Below, in pieces: positions 15,883-24,428 of a DNA stretch of 64,000 nucleotides. The position numbers and the translations under genes are program-made. Every line of letters starts with the position of its first letter. Position 1 is the first letter of the stretch. The DNA lies in NCBI GenBank assembly GCA_002337045.1, contig DDFF01000013.1, positions 124,001 through 188,000 on the forward strand, read 5' to 3'. Under the pieces are notes generated by a model. The model was not told where the DNA came from. It worked only from the letters and a program-made list of their open reading frames with translations, and did not search any database. The stretch is from Bacteroidetes bacterium UBA1935 (GTDB taxonomy: Bacteria > Bacteroidota > Bacteroidia > Chitinophagales > Chitinophagaceae).

Positions 15883-16186
15883 GATAGTCTGGGTTTAAAA
15901 TAGTTATTAATAAAATTTCACGGTGTTCCTGCGCAGAAACTTGCACAAATGTACAAATATAATTTTGATAAAGTTGTAAAATTGTTTTTTGTATTATATA
16001 GATAATGATGTATTGTTGATATGGTAATGCTTTCGGCTGACAAATAAAATAATATTTAAAGGGTATTGGAATGCGAAAGCTGCTGTTGTATATTTGATAC
16101 AAGCAGAGCAATTACCCTTTACATATTTGCTACAGCAACAAACAAGACAGACTGATACCCAATAAATTACGCTAACCGTAACGACT
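15883..16186. other. 304-base divergent intergenic region
   Basis: No gene is seen. It separates the leftward ATPase gene from the rightward CHASE3 gene. Leftward TACATTTG (15946-15953) and TATATTTG (15954-15961) match the -7 consensus. A near match, CATATTTG, lies around 16122 on the plus strand, about 60 bases before the CHASE3 start. Confidence 0.5.
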
Positions 16187-17479
16187 ATGAGGCTGTCTTT
16201 TACACGTAAACTTGTGCTGTTCTATTCCATCATTATGACTGGTTTAGTTGTAATAGCCGTGCTTGCGTACCAAAATATTAAGCAGAATAATGCCAACAAC
16301 GAATCTGTAAACCACAGCTATATCGTATTGCGCAAGCTGACACGTGTACGCGGCCTCAGCAAAGACAATTCGCTGCACTGTGGCTATTATGTCATTACTG
16401 CCAACAAGCAATTACTGCAATACATACACGACGAGAAGGACACTATGCTGCGCACCCTCAACGAGCTGGTAGCACTAACGGCAGACAACCCCGCACAGCA
16501 GCAACGCATACGTAGTTTTCAGGCATCTGTTATACAGGGTATCAACTATTCAGACAAGATAATAGCCGCATACAACACAGGTGGTCAGCAGGCAGCCATG
16601 CAGCTTTATGCCCTGGGCGAAAGCGGTAAGATAAACTACACCATCCGCGATAAGGTGGCAGAGATAGAGCGCCAGGAACGCAACTTGCTGTATCAGCGCA
16701 AAGCCACGTATAGTGCCGGTGAGGAAAGATTTGCCAGACTGGTATCATTGCTTATACTGTGTACGGGTGTTTCGGTAACGTTGATGTTCATCATCACCCA
16801 CAAACAGATGCGCCTGCGCAAGCGTGCCGAAGCCGAGGTGAAACAAATGAACGAGTCGCTTGAAAAACGTGTGAAGGCTAAGGCAGAAACCATACGCCAG
16901 CAGAACCAACGCTTCCGCCACCTGATGGATAATATGATAGAGGGTATGCAGATAGTAGGCAAAGACTGGAAGTATATATACCTGAATGATGCCGCCGTAG
17001 GGCAATCGAAACTGACGAGGGAGCGCATGATTGGCAAATCGATATACGAGCTGTACTCTGAAAAAGATAATGCCGAATTGTACCATGTACTGAAGCAGTG
17101 TATGGAAACAGGACAACCCTCCAGACTCGATACGGCTTTCACCTTTCCCGATGGCAGTACCAACTACTTCGACCTGAGTATTGAACCCATTGATGATGGT
17201 ATACTGATATTGTCTATGGACATCAGCGAACGCAAAGCACGCGAGCTGGAAAGGCAACGCCGTATAGACGAAGCCAAAGAGATACTGAACAAGATATCGC
17301 ACGATATCAGGCAACCTGTCAGCAGTATTGTTGGTGTGTCTGATCTGTTGGAAAATGAAATGATATCGGAAGATGAACTGAAAACGGTATCTGTATCTAT
17401 GAAGGAATCTGCCCTGTTGCTCGACCTTCACACCCGCCAGTTATCAGAGTATGTATCGAAGCTGCGGAAGGAAGGGTGA
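16187..17479 (+). CDS. CHASE3-PAS sensor protein ending after the histidine-phosphotransfer helix
   Basis: The 430-residue protein has transmembrane helices at about 8-28 and 186-205, with a CHASE3-type periplasmic four-helix region between them. A coiled linker (about 212-240) and a PAS domain (about 241-350) follow. The C-terminal helix carries the H-box-like SHDIRQPVSSIVGVSDLL with His372. The chain then stops at residue 430 with no ATP-binding domain. It therefore cannot phosphorylate itself; it could accept phosphate from another kinase or act through heterodimers. The sequence after the stop does not continue the family in any frame that I can see, so this looks like a real architecture rather than a fresh truncation. 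Confidence 0.85.
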   Translation: MRLSFTRKLVLFYSIIMTGLVVIAVLAYQNIKQNNANNESVNHSYIVLRKLTRVRGLSKDNSLHCGYYVITANKQLLQYIHDEKDTMLRTLNELVALTADNPAQQQRIRSFQASVIQGINYSDKIIAAYNTGGQQAAMQLYALGESGKINYTIRDKVAEIERQERNLLYQRKATYSAGEERFARLVSLLILCTGVSVTLMFIITHKQMRLRKRAEAEVKQMNESLEKRVKAKAETIRQQNQRFRHLMDNMIEGMQIVGKDWKYIYLNDAAVGQSKLTRERMIGKSIYELYSEKDNAELYHVLKQCMETGQPSRLDTAFTFPDGSTNYFDLSIEPIDDGILILSMDISERKARELERQRRIDEAKEILNKISHDIRQPVSSIVGVSDLLENEMISEDELKTVSVSMKESALLLDLHTRQLSEYVSKLRKEG

Positions 17480-17501
17480 TGGGATTGTGTTATTAAATAA
17501 T

Positions 17502-17530
17502 GAGCGTCATTGTGAGGCGCTGAGTAGTAT
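17502..17530 (+). repeat. Decayed copy of the palindromic dispersed repeat
   Basis: GAGCGTCATTGTGAGGCGCT resembles the core of the repeats at 8575-9050 but soon diverges. It lies between the CHASE3 gene and the permease gene. Confidence 0.5.
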
Positions 17531-17640
17531 TCCTGAACGATGAACGGTGCCAACGCCTTTAAAGTATAATAGTAGTACAGATGGTGAAATCCTAATGACT
17601 AATATCTAAATCAACTAATCAACAAATCAACGTTCTTTTA

Positions 17641-17648
17641 TATCTTTC
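17641..17648 (+). promoter_or_regulatory. -7-like box of the APC permease gene
   Basis: TATCTTTC, six bases before the ATG, is one mismatch from TAnnTTTG. Together with similar cases here it suggests a very short leader. Confidence 0.45.
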
Positions 17649-17654
17649 AGGTCT

Positions 17655-19385
17655 ATGAGTCAATCTGTTTTCAGACGCAAGACACTACACCAGATAGAAA
17701 AGGAAGCTGCCAGTGGTATGACGGATGCACATGCATCGGGCCTGCACAAGGTATTGGGTGTGCGAGATCTGACGCTGATGGGTATTGCCGCCGTTGTAGG
17801 TGCGGGTATCTTCAGCACCATCGGCAAGGCAAGTTATGATGGTGGCCCGGGTATTGTGTTCCTCTTTTTGTTTGTATCTGTAGCCTGTGGTTTTGCTGCG
17901 GTGTGCTATGCCGAGTTTGCCAGTATGGTACCTGTATCGGGTAGTGCATACACGTATAGTTATGTAGCTTTTGGCGAAATCATTGCATGGATAATAGGTT
18001 GGGATTTGCTGATGGAATATGCCATTGGCAATATAGCCGTTGCCATATCGTGGAGCGACTACTTCACTACCCTGCTGGATGGCATGGGCGTACACCTGCC
18101 CGCATGGATAACCATGGACTACTGGACTGCTAAAGACGGACTTACCGATGCTGCCAAAGAGGCTTGGGCAAATGCACCTGCGTTGGGCAATTTTAAGCTG
18201 ATTTGTGATATTCCTGCTTTTGTGGTTACGGGTATTATTACGGCTATTATATATGTGGGCATCAAAGAAAGCAAGCGTACTACCAATGCCATGGTGATAC
18301 TGAAACTGGCGGTGATACTGCTGGTAATAGTAGGTGGTGCATTCTTCATCAAGCCCGAAAACTGGCATCCGTTTATGCCCAATGGCATAGGTGGTGTGCT
18401 GAGTGGTACGGCGGCTGTGTTCTTTGCCTATATAGGTTTTGATGCCATCAGTACTACGGCAGAGGAATGTAAGAATCCGCAGCGAGACCTGCCACGTGGT
18501 ATGTTCTATTCGCTCATTATCTGCACGGTTATATATGTACTTATAGCACTGGTGCTTACAGGTATGGTTAGCTACAAAGACCTGAACGTGGGCGACCCGT
18601 TGGCTTATGTGTTTGAAGCAAATGGTATGGGTTGGCTGGCTGGTGTTATAGCCGTGAGTGCGGTAATAGCTACGGCAAGTGTGCTATTAGTATTCCAACT
18701 CGGTCAGCCACGTATATGGATGAGCATGAGCCGTGATGGATTGCTGCCGCCTGTATTCAGCAAGATACACCCTAAGTATAAGACACCTTCTTTCAGTACC
18801 ATCCTCACGGGTTTTGTAGTGGGCATCCCTGCCCTGTTCCTCAACCTGAATGTAGTGGTAGAGCTGACAAGTGTGGGTACGCTCTTTGCCTTTGTACTGG
18901 TATGTGGTGGCATCATCCGCCTGCAGCAACAACGCAAAAAAGCACTACACCTGAAGGGCGAAGACATTATAACCGAAGACGACCACAGCCATCAGCATGT
19001 ACCTGTCAGCAGATTCCAGACACCGTATATAAATGGTAAATGGATAGTGCCGGCATTGCTCATCATTACGGTAGTGCTGATAGGCAAATACTACCCCGGT
19101 GGCTTAGCTGGTATGTTCGATACAGGTGGAGACCACAGTTGGGAAGCAGTGCGCCTGAAAGTGCCTTATATACTATTTGGTGGTGTATTCCTTACGATGG
19201 CTATACTATCGTTCCTCAACAACTATAGCCTGATACCTGTACTGGGTTTTCTGTGTTGCAGTTATCTGTTGTGCGAAAGTGGTGTCAGCAATTGGGAGCG
19301 CTTCCTTGCATGGCTGGCAATAGGCTTGGTTATCTACTACCTCTACGGGCGCAAACGGAGTAAACTTGCACAGCAGGGGCAATAA
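17655..19385 (+). CDS. APC-superfamily amino acid permease
   Basis: The 576-residue inner-membrane transporter has about twelve to fourteen hydrophobic segments. The first helix carries the unwound substrate-binding signature GIAAVVGAGIFSTIG. FFAYIGFDAISTTAEECKNP in the middle is typical of the cationic-amino-acid/YfnA-type APC group, whose members import amino acids with protons. Loops of about 40 residues (YWTAKDG, GDHSWEAVRL) project on the outer side. A His-rich cytoplasmic stretch (DDHSHQHV) lies near residue 442. The substrate cannot be fixed from sequence. It begins 175 bases after the CHASE3 gene. Confidence 0.9.
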   Translation: MSQSVFRRKTLHQIEKEAASGMTDAHASGLHKVLGVRDLTLMGIAAVVGAGIFSTIGKASYDGGPGIVFLFLFVSVACGFAAVCYAEFASMVPVSGSAYTYSYVAFGEIIAWIIGWDLLMEYAIGNIAVAISWSDYFTTLLDGMGVHLPAWITMDYWTAKDGLTDAAKEAWANAPALGNFKLICDIPAFVVTGIITAIIYVGIKESKRTTNAMVILKLAVILLVIVGGAFFIKPENWHPFMPNGIGGVLSGTAAVFFAYIGFDAISTTAEECKNPQRDLPRGMFYSLIICTVIYVLIALVLTGMVSYKDLNVGDPLAYVFEANGMGWLAGVIAVSAVIATASVLLVFQLGQPRIWMSMSRDGLLPPVFSKIHPKYKTPSFSTILTGFVVGIPALFLNLNVVVELTSVGTLFAFVLVCGGIIRLQQQRKKALHLKGEDIITEDDHSHQHVPVSRFQTPYINGKWIVPALLIITVVLIGKYYPGGLAGMFDTGGDHSWEAVRLKVPYILFGGVFLTMAILSFLNNYSLIPVLGFLCCSYLLCESGVSNWERFLAWLAIGLVIYYLYGRKRSKLAQQGQ

Positions 19386-19424
19386 GTATATGCACAATGC
19401 GTTATAGGTAAAAACCAATCATAT

Positions 19425-19661
19425 ATGGCAAAGCCTTACAAAATACTGCTGTTAATTGCTGTACTACTTACAGCCTGTATGCTATATATGGAGTACAATT
19501 ATTGGGATAATGACGGACCGTTGCCATCTGCATCTACCATAGCATTTGAATGTGCTGTATTTGGTTCCTTCTACGCACTGCTGATATGGGGTGTATTATC
19601 GGGTTTCTATTTTTTGGTAAACAGAGCTTTGCATTTGGTTACGGGTGCTTCCGGAAAGTAG
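19425..19661 (+). CDS. Small two-helix membrane protein
   Basis: A 78-residue protein with hydrophobic segments at about 6-22 and 43-68, joined by an acidic loop (YWDNDGPLPSAS). No family is recognised. It starts 39 bases after the permease and precedes the HPP gene, so it may be part of the same transcript. Confidence 0.55.
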   Translation: MAKPYKILLLIAVLLTACMLYMEYNYWDNDGPLPSASTIAFECAVFGSFYALLIWGVLSGFYFLVNRALHLVTGASGK

Positions 19662-19708
19662 TAAGCAAAACTGCGTATCTTGATGCGCAATCATCTACCC
19701 CCATAGCA

Positions 19709-20263
19709 TTGAAACAAAAACTGAAGCGCACTTACAGGGTTACCAAATATGTGGTTTATCGGCAAACACTGATAGAACCCGAAGACCATGTCTGGACCTT
19801 CATCGGTGCTTTTATAGCCATAGCCCTGATAGGCAGTATACAAACCGCAGGGCTTACCTATATGGATAACGTATTCCTTATTGGTTCTTTCGGTGCATCG
19901 GCAGTACTGATATTCGGTGCTACCAACAGTCCCCTTGCACAGCCTCGCAACCTGATAGGCGGGCATCTTATCTCAGCTATTATAGGTGTTACGGTACACA
20001 AACTACTCCCCGACCAGCTATGGCTAGCCGGCGGACTGGCAGTTGCTACCAGTATAGTAGCTATGCAAATGACCAAAACCCTGCATCCCCCCGGTGGTGC
20101 TACCGCCCTGATAGCCAATATAGGCAGCGAAAAGATAAAAGCCCTGGGCTGGATGTATATACTAAGCCCCGTAATGACCGGTGTGCTGATAATGTTTGCA
20201 ATAGCTATGATAGTGAATAACATACCCAGAAACAGGCACTATCCGTACAAAAGAAAGCTTTAG
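19709..20263 (+). CDS. HPP family integral membrane protein
   Basis: The protein has 184 residues with about four to five transmembrane helices and the signature TLHPPGGATALIA that names the family; members are implicated in nitrite transport in plastids and cyanobacteria. The frame is open from 19550, but that part overlaps the preceding gene in another frame. Homologues begin with a basic MK-K-KRxYR segment, which matches a TTG codon at 19709 (LKQKLKRTYRVTKYV). TTG is therefore taken as the start; no ATG is available before the first helix. The protein is complete at the C-terminus. Confidence 0.82.
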   Translation: MKQKLKRTYRVTKYVVYRQTLIEPEDHVWTFIGAFIAIALIGSIQTAGLTYMDNVFLIGSFGASAVLIFGATNSPLAQPRNLIGGHLISAIIGVTVHKLLPDQLWLAGGLAVATSIVAMQMTKTLHPPGGATALIANIGSEKIKALGWMYILSPVMTGVLIMFAIAMIVNNIPRNRHYPYKRKL

Positions 20264-20327
20264 GCAGGCGGGTATATTGGTTTTTAAAACATTTTACTAT
20301 CTTACAATGGCAAATTACGAATTGAAT

Positions 20328-20552
20328 ATGTACCGTATTGTATTATTAGCATTGACTGTGACGCTGTTTTCTTGTGTAAATAAGGGCAACTATACCTGTA
20401 CCTGCAGCCAAAACAACACTTTGGTGAAGTCTTTCACATACAACGACATCAATAAGAAAAACGCGCAGGACAATTGCAATACAGAGATGGATAACTACCG
20501 CAACGCAGACAGTGCAAAGCAAAATCCGTCTGTTACCTGCACACTCAACTAA
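20328..20552 (+). CDS. Cysteine-containing mini lipoprotein (paralogue 1)
   Basis: A 74-residue protein. MYRIVLLALTVTLFSC is a lipoprotein signal ending at Cys16; in-frame ATGs at 20277 and 20307 would only add residues before the signal. The mature part starts with a TCTC pair, has a central Cys and ends CTLN. The lipoprotein at 26489 has the same layout. Function unknown; surface or periplasmic location expected. Confidence 0.7.
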   Translation: MYRIVLLALTVTLFSCVNKGNYTCTCSQNNTLVKSFTYNDINKKNAQDNCNTEMDNYRNADSAKQNPSVTCTLN

Positions 20553-20572
20553 TCAGGTCTTTCTTATAAAGT

Positions 20573-20605
20573 ATGAAGATGATGTAATCAATACATCATC
20601 TTCAT
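20573..20605. terminator. 14-bp perfect inverted repeat between convergent genes
   Basis: ATGAAGATGATGTA and its exact reverse complement are separated by five bases. The right arm is coding, as it contains the last codons (Met-Lys-Met-Met-Tyr) of the amidinotransferase-family gene. There is no T run, so termination is likely but not certain. Confidence 0.6.
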
Positions 20606-21496
20606 GCAAAATACACTACCGCCGGACTTCATAAATTCTCCGGTTTCTATTTCCACAACATTATAGCCTTCCTGTTTCAATACATCCAGCGTGATGGCAC
20701 TACCCTTTTGCAGTATAGCCGTCTTGGTACCATGTGCATCAAAAGCATGTGCATTCAGCGAGAAGTATTTTTCTGCCTCGTACTCAGGTATATGATACAC
20801 TTTGGTAAAGAGTTGGCTTATCATGGCCAGCCCATCTTCTGTAAAAGCTTCTCTGCACAGCATCACACTATCGCGGCTCAGTGGTACAAAGCAAGTATCC
20901 AGATGGTAAAACTTAGGATTGATTAACTCCAGTGCCACAACAGGTGTTTGCAGCATCGTAGCCAGCTCGTCATATGCCTCGGCAGTAGTACGGTGTCCGT
21001 AGCCACCATACAGCAGGCGCTTGCCCGGGTGTGGTATCACATCTCCCATACCTTCAAACATCTTCACGTTGTTGAAGTGCAGTGGCTTAAAACCCTTGTT
21101 CTTAAAGAACTCCTCGAAGTATGGCACCTCACGTTGGCGGCTCTCGTGCCTCATACGGCTCATCACTACTACCTCGCTACCGTCTTCCATCTTCCACGGC
21201 AGTGTCTGGTTGGCACAGAATACCATATCCTCACATCCGGGTGCACCGGGTATTACGCTCACCTCGTCCAGTACTTTATCAGCCAGCAATGCATCGTATG
21301 CATCCTTCAGGCTTTGCCATTGTGCATTTACCTGTGCTTTGTCTGTATTGCCTATATGCCCCTGCATGTGTACGTTCTTCACATCTACTATGTCAAAATA
21401 GTCGGGGCTGCACATCAGTACCCTTGTTGGGTCTGTACGGTCTTTTATATCGTTTATGCTGAAAGAAATATTGTTTTTAAATACGCTTGGTTGCAT
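20588..21496 (-). CDS. Amidinotransferase/dimethylargininase-family hydrolase
   Basis: The 302-residue protein has the pentein fold of guanidino-group-modifying enzymes. It shows PGCEDMVFCANQ (substrate pocket), SRMRHESRQREVPYF, catalytic His198 in YHLD, and the nucleophile Cys297 in the C-terminal GGSVFC. Members hydrolyse dimethylarginine to citrulline and dimethylamine, or act on arginine or related substrates. The exact substrate is uncertain; the stand-alone 300-residue form is often named DDAH-like. It starts three bases after the preceding secreted-protein gene, so the two are probably one operon. Confidence 0.88.
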   Translation of the reverse strand: MQPSVFKNNISFSINDIKDRTDPTRVLMCSPDYFDIVDVKNVHMQGHIGNTDKAQVNAQWQSLKDAYDALLADKVLDEVSVIPGAPGCEDMVFCANQTLPWKMEDGSEVVVMSRMRHESRQREVPYFEEFFKNKGFKPLHFNNVKMFEGMGDVIPHPGKRLLYGGYGHRTTAEAYDELATMLQTPVVALELINPKFYHLDTCFVPLSRDSVMLCREAFTEDGLAMISQLFTKVYHIPEYEAEKYFSLNAHAFDAHGTKTAILQKGSAITLDVLKQEGYNVVEIETGEFMKSGGSVFCMKMMY

Positions 21497-21499
21497 TGG

Positions 21500-21997
21500 T
21501 TATTCTATCGTTGTTGTTAATGTATCTGATGTATATGTTTTAGTACCTATGGTAACGGTAGCCCACCATTTAATAGTCTTTGGTTTTTCGTTGCCTGCCA
21601 ATGGCGATGCAGGTGCTTTTGCCCTACCCCTCCAGGACCAACTATATGGAGAACTACCCTGTGCCTGATACAAAACCTCATTCACCCCCACCCTGAAGGC
21701 AAGATGATGTTGAGAATTTCGTGCCAAAGCTAACATTCTTACAGGTAATTCCGTTTTGTTGTATTGTAGCTTCATAGGAATATTGCGCAGGTTGTTTTGT
21801 GCAAATACCTGTACTATGGGTTTGTTTTTACCTAAAGCAGCTTTGTTGAGGAAACAACGTATATCGCCACCTTTAGTTGTGGTATAGGTAGCGGGTACTT
21901 CTATTTTTATGAGTTTGTTTGCCTCTTGTGCCATCGTGCTGTATGCAGACATAGCTGATAAAACACCTGTACAAACAATCCTGTTAAGCCTTGTCAT
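21500..21997 (-). CDS. Secreted hypothetical protein
   Basis: A 165-residue protein with a signal peptide (MTRLNRIVCTGVLSAMSA, cleavage probably after MAQ). The mature part is basic and probably beta-rich (RCFLNKAALGKNKPIVQVF). I do not recognise its family. It lies immediately upstream of the amidinotransferase-family gene. Confidence 0.65.
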   Translation of the reverse strand: MTRLNRIVCTGVLSAMSAYSTMAQEANKLIKIEVPATYTTTKGGDIRCFLNKAALGKNKPIVQVFAQNNLRNIPMKLQYNKTELPVRMLALARNSQHHLAFRVGVNEVLYQAQGSSPYSWSWRGRAKAPASPLAGNEKPKTIKWWATVTIGTKTYTSDTLTTTIE

Positions 21998-22130
21998 GAT
22001 TATAAATTTATACTTATAAACGTATCAAACATACTGACAGTAAGTGTAAAAGATATGTAAAAGTTATTTAAAGATTTTTTTACCTACAGTTTAATTACAG
22101 TAATTTACAGACTTACATATAATACAATTT

Positions 22131-23965
22131 ATGCGAAAACAGTTCTTATTTGCATGCGTTGCATTTGCATCGCTCAGTGCTCAGGCTCAGACACAGTACC
22201 GATACCCATGGCGTATCAAACCTACTGCTGAAGAACTTGAGTACAGGAAAACACTTCCTCAACAAGCATCCCCCTATGCAAATAAAACTACCGCAACCTA
22301 TACAATGCCTACAGATGCTCGTGTACCGGGCGAATTCGAAGAATCGCAGGCTGTATCTATAGCTTGGGTAGATAATTTTCCCGGTCCCGGTCCGGATGTA
22401 ACAACTGAATATGGCGACCTGTGGGCAAAAATGACAGATATTATTCAGAAAGAATGTACTGTATGGATACGCATTAAAGCAGGTGCAGACAGTAATGCCA
22501 TCAAAACCTTTATGGCTTCAAAAGGCACACCACTTACCAACTATAAGTTTCATGTAATGGTGGGTGATGATTTCTGGATACGCGACTATGGTCCTATCGG
22601 GTTCTACTACGGTGCTAATGATGATATAGGCTTGCTGGATATGAACTACTATCCTGGCAGGGATAATGACAACCTGTATCCGGGCTTGCTGGCAGGTGTT
22701 ACCGGCTATCTGGATGTTAAGACCAACCTGTATGCTGAAGGTGGCAACTTCTTTACAGATGGTTTCCACAACTCTTTTCACAGCAATGTAATTGAGAGTG
22801 TAAATACCGGTTCGAACCCTCAACACGGACCGTGGACTACTGCACAAACGCAGGATACCATCAAGTATGTTTGGGCTTCTACCAATGTAACATCTACCCC
22901 TACGCTAAGGTGTGATGGTGGTACAGGCCACAACGATATGTACATGAAGCTGATGGACGAAAATACAATGGCTATCATGGAATATCCGAGTGTTGTAACT
23001 GCACAGGACAGAACAATCATCCAGAACGTGATTACTACCGTAGCAGGTATGAAGAATGTATATGGAAAGCCATACCGTATCTACAAAGTACCAATGCCTA
23101 CACAAGATAACGGCGATACTTTCAAAATATGTAATGATATAGATGGTGATGCACGTACGTTTGTAAATGGCCTCACGGTAAATAAAACCTACCTGATGCC
23201 TACATACTCTGATGGTACAAGTGGTAATCAGGCACAGACTACAGCAGCTACAAATCTGTTTAAGCAAATAGCTCCGGGCTATACGTAGTACCGCTTGACT
23301 CTCGCATACTTACCGTACTTGGTGGCGCTATACACTGTGTTACCATGCAGATACCTGCAGAAAATCCTGTACACTTCTGGCATCCGCCTGTTATAGACTG
23401 GCAGGTAAAACAAAGCTCTTACCATCTGGTTGCTAAAATTGATAACAGGAGTGGTATAGCATCTGCAATATGCAAATGGCGCAAAAGAGGTACTACTACA
23501 TGGACCAGTGTAAACATGACAGACAGCAGTGGTTATAAAATTTGCGATATCTCAGGCAGCTTCAATTACGGTGATGCTGTAGAGTATTACCTGACAGCGA
23601 CTACCAACAATGGTAAAACTGCCGTAAAGCCAATTACAGCACCTGATGGTTTCTATACATTCATGATCAACTGGCCGTCTTCTGCAACTACGCTGAATCC
23701 TGACAGAAACTTCCTGCTGAATCCATTACCCAACCCAAGCAATGGTAGCTTCACTATCCCGGCATCTTTCGATAAAGAAATGCAGGTAACGGCTATTGTT
23801 ACAGATATCATGGGCAAGAAAATAAGTGTTACAGATTTCGGTAAAATGGAATCAGGTATGCATAAGCTCGATTTCAATCTGGCAAATACAGCAAACGGCA
23901 TCTACTTTGTACAAGTATTTGCAGATGGATTATCTGTAGGTACTAAACGCATCTCTAAGCAATAA
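22131..23965 (+). pseudogene. Peptidylarginine deiminase-like T9SS protein, split by a frameshift
   Basis: Two frames together encode one protein resembling Porphyromonas-type PAD and agmatine deiminase, which convert guanidino groups to ureido groups. Frame 1 (22131-23288, 385 residues) has a signal peptide, Asp152 in WIRDYGP, His267 and Asp269 in GTGHNDMYM, and Asn346 in FVNGL. It stops at TAG 23286-23288. The protein then continues in the -1 frame from 23285 as VVPLDSR and LGGAIHC, with the catalytic Cys, through an Ig-like domain to a type-A T9SS sorting domain ending at 23965. One base is missing near 23283-23285. Without repair the product lacks its nucleophile and its secretion tail. 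A sequencing error is possible. Confidence 0.85.
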
Positions 23966-23985
23966 TCAGACATTGCATATATAAC

Positions 23986-24020
23986 AAAAGGGTTCCTGTA
24001 AAGGAGCCCTTTTATTTTTT
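23986..24020 (+). terminator. Terminator after the PAD-like gene
   Basis: An 11-bp stem (AAAAGGGTTCC / GGAGCCCTTTT, one wobble pair) with a 6-base loop is followed by TTTATTTTTT. Confidence 0.9.
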
Positions 24021-24037
24021 ACAGGATAGTATAGCTA

Positions 24038-24250
24038 CTATTCCTTAATCAGTTTCTGTTCATAAAACACTTCATGATTCGCATCTTCAAGATGAATCAT
24101 ATAAACGCCCTCGTGCAGGTCTTTAACGTACAATTCATTAGCACCTGGGTGCAATTCGCAGGTGATGACATTATTCCCTGTATAATTATCAGTAATTGTA
24201 GCCTGCATGGGTTGGTTGGTACGGTTTGTAATGTATAGTTTGTCAGTCAT
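24038..24250 (-). CDS. Free-standing T9SS type-A sorting-domain-like protein
   Basis: The entire 70-residue protein looks like the C-terminal sorting domain used by type IX cargo: LYITNRTNQ at the start, GANELYVKDLHEGVYMIHLE in the middle and QKLIKE at the end. It has no signal peptide and no attached cargo domain, so it should stay cytoplasmic. It faces the PAD-like gene across a terminator and lies upstream of another T9SS gene. It may be a remnant of a lost cargo gene, or a decoy or partner for the sorting machinery. The frame is intact, which favours a selected gene. Confidence 0.7.
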   Translation of the reverse strand: MTDKLYITNRTNQPMQATITDNYTGNNVITCELHPGANELYVKDLHEGVYMIHLEDANHEVFYEQKLIKE

Positions 24251-24428
24251 CGGGGTGTATTTAATTGGGGTGTATTGTTTATGCTAATATAGTAGAACGA
24301 TAATAAAAACGCAATGCCATTTTTGGTGTATAAAGTACTAAGTGATAACACTGATTTATCTCTTCGATTATACATATTTGATTTTTAATCCATTATTAAA
24401 TATATTAGATAAAACAATCTGTCTGGTA

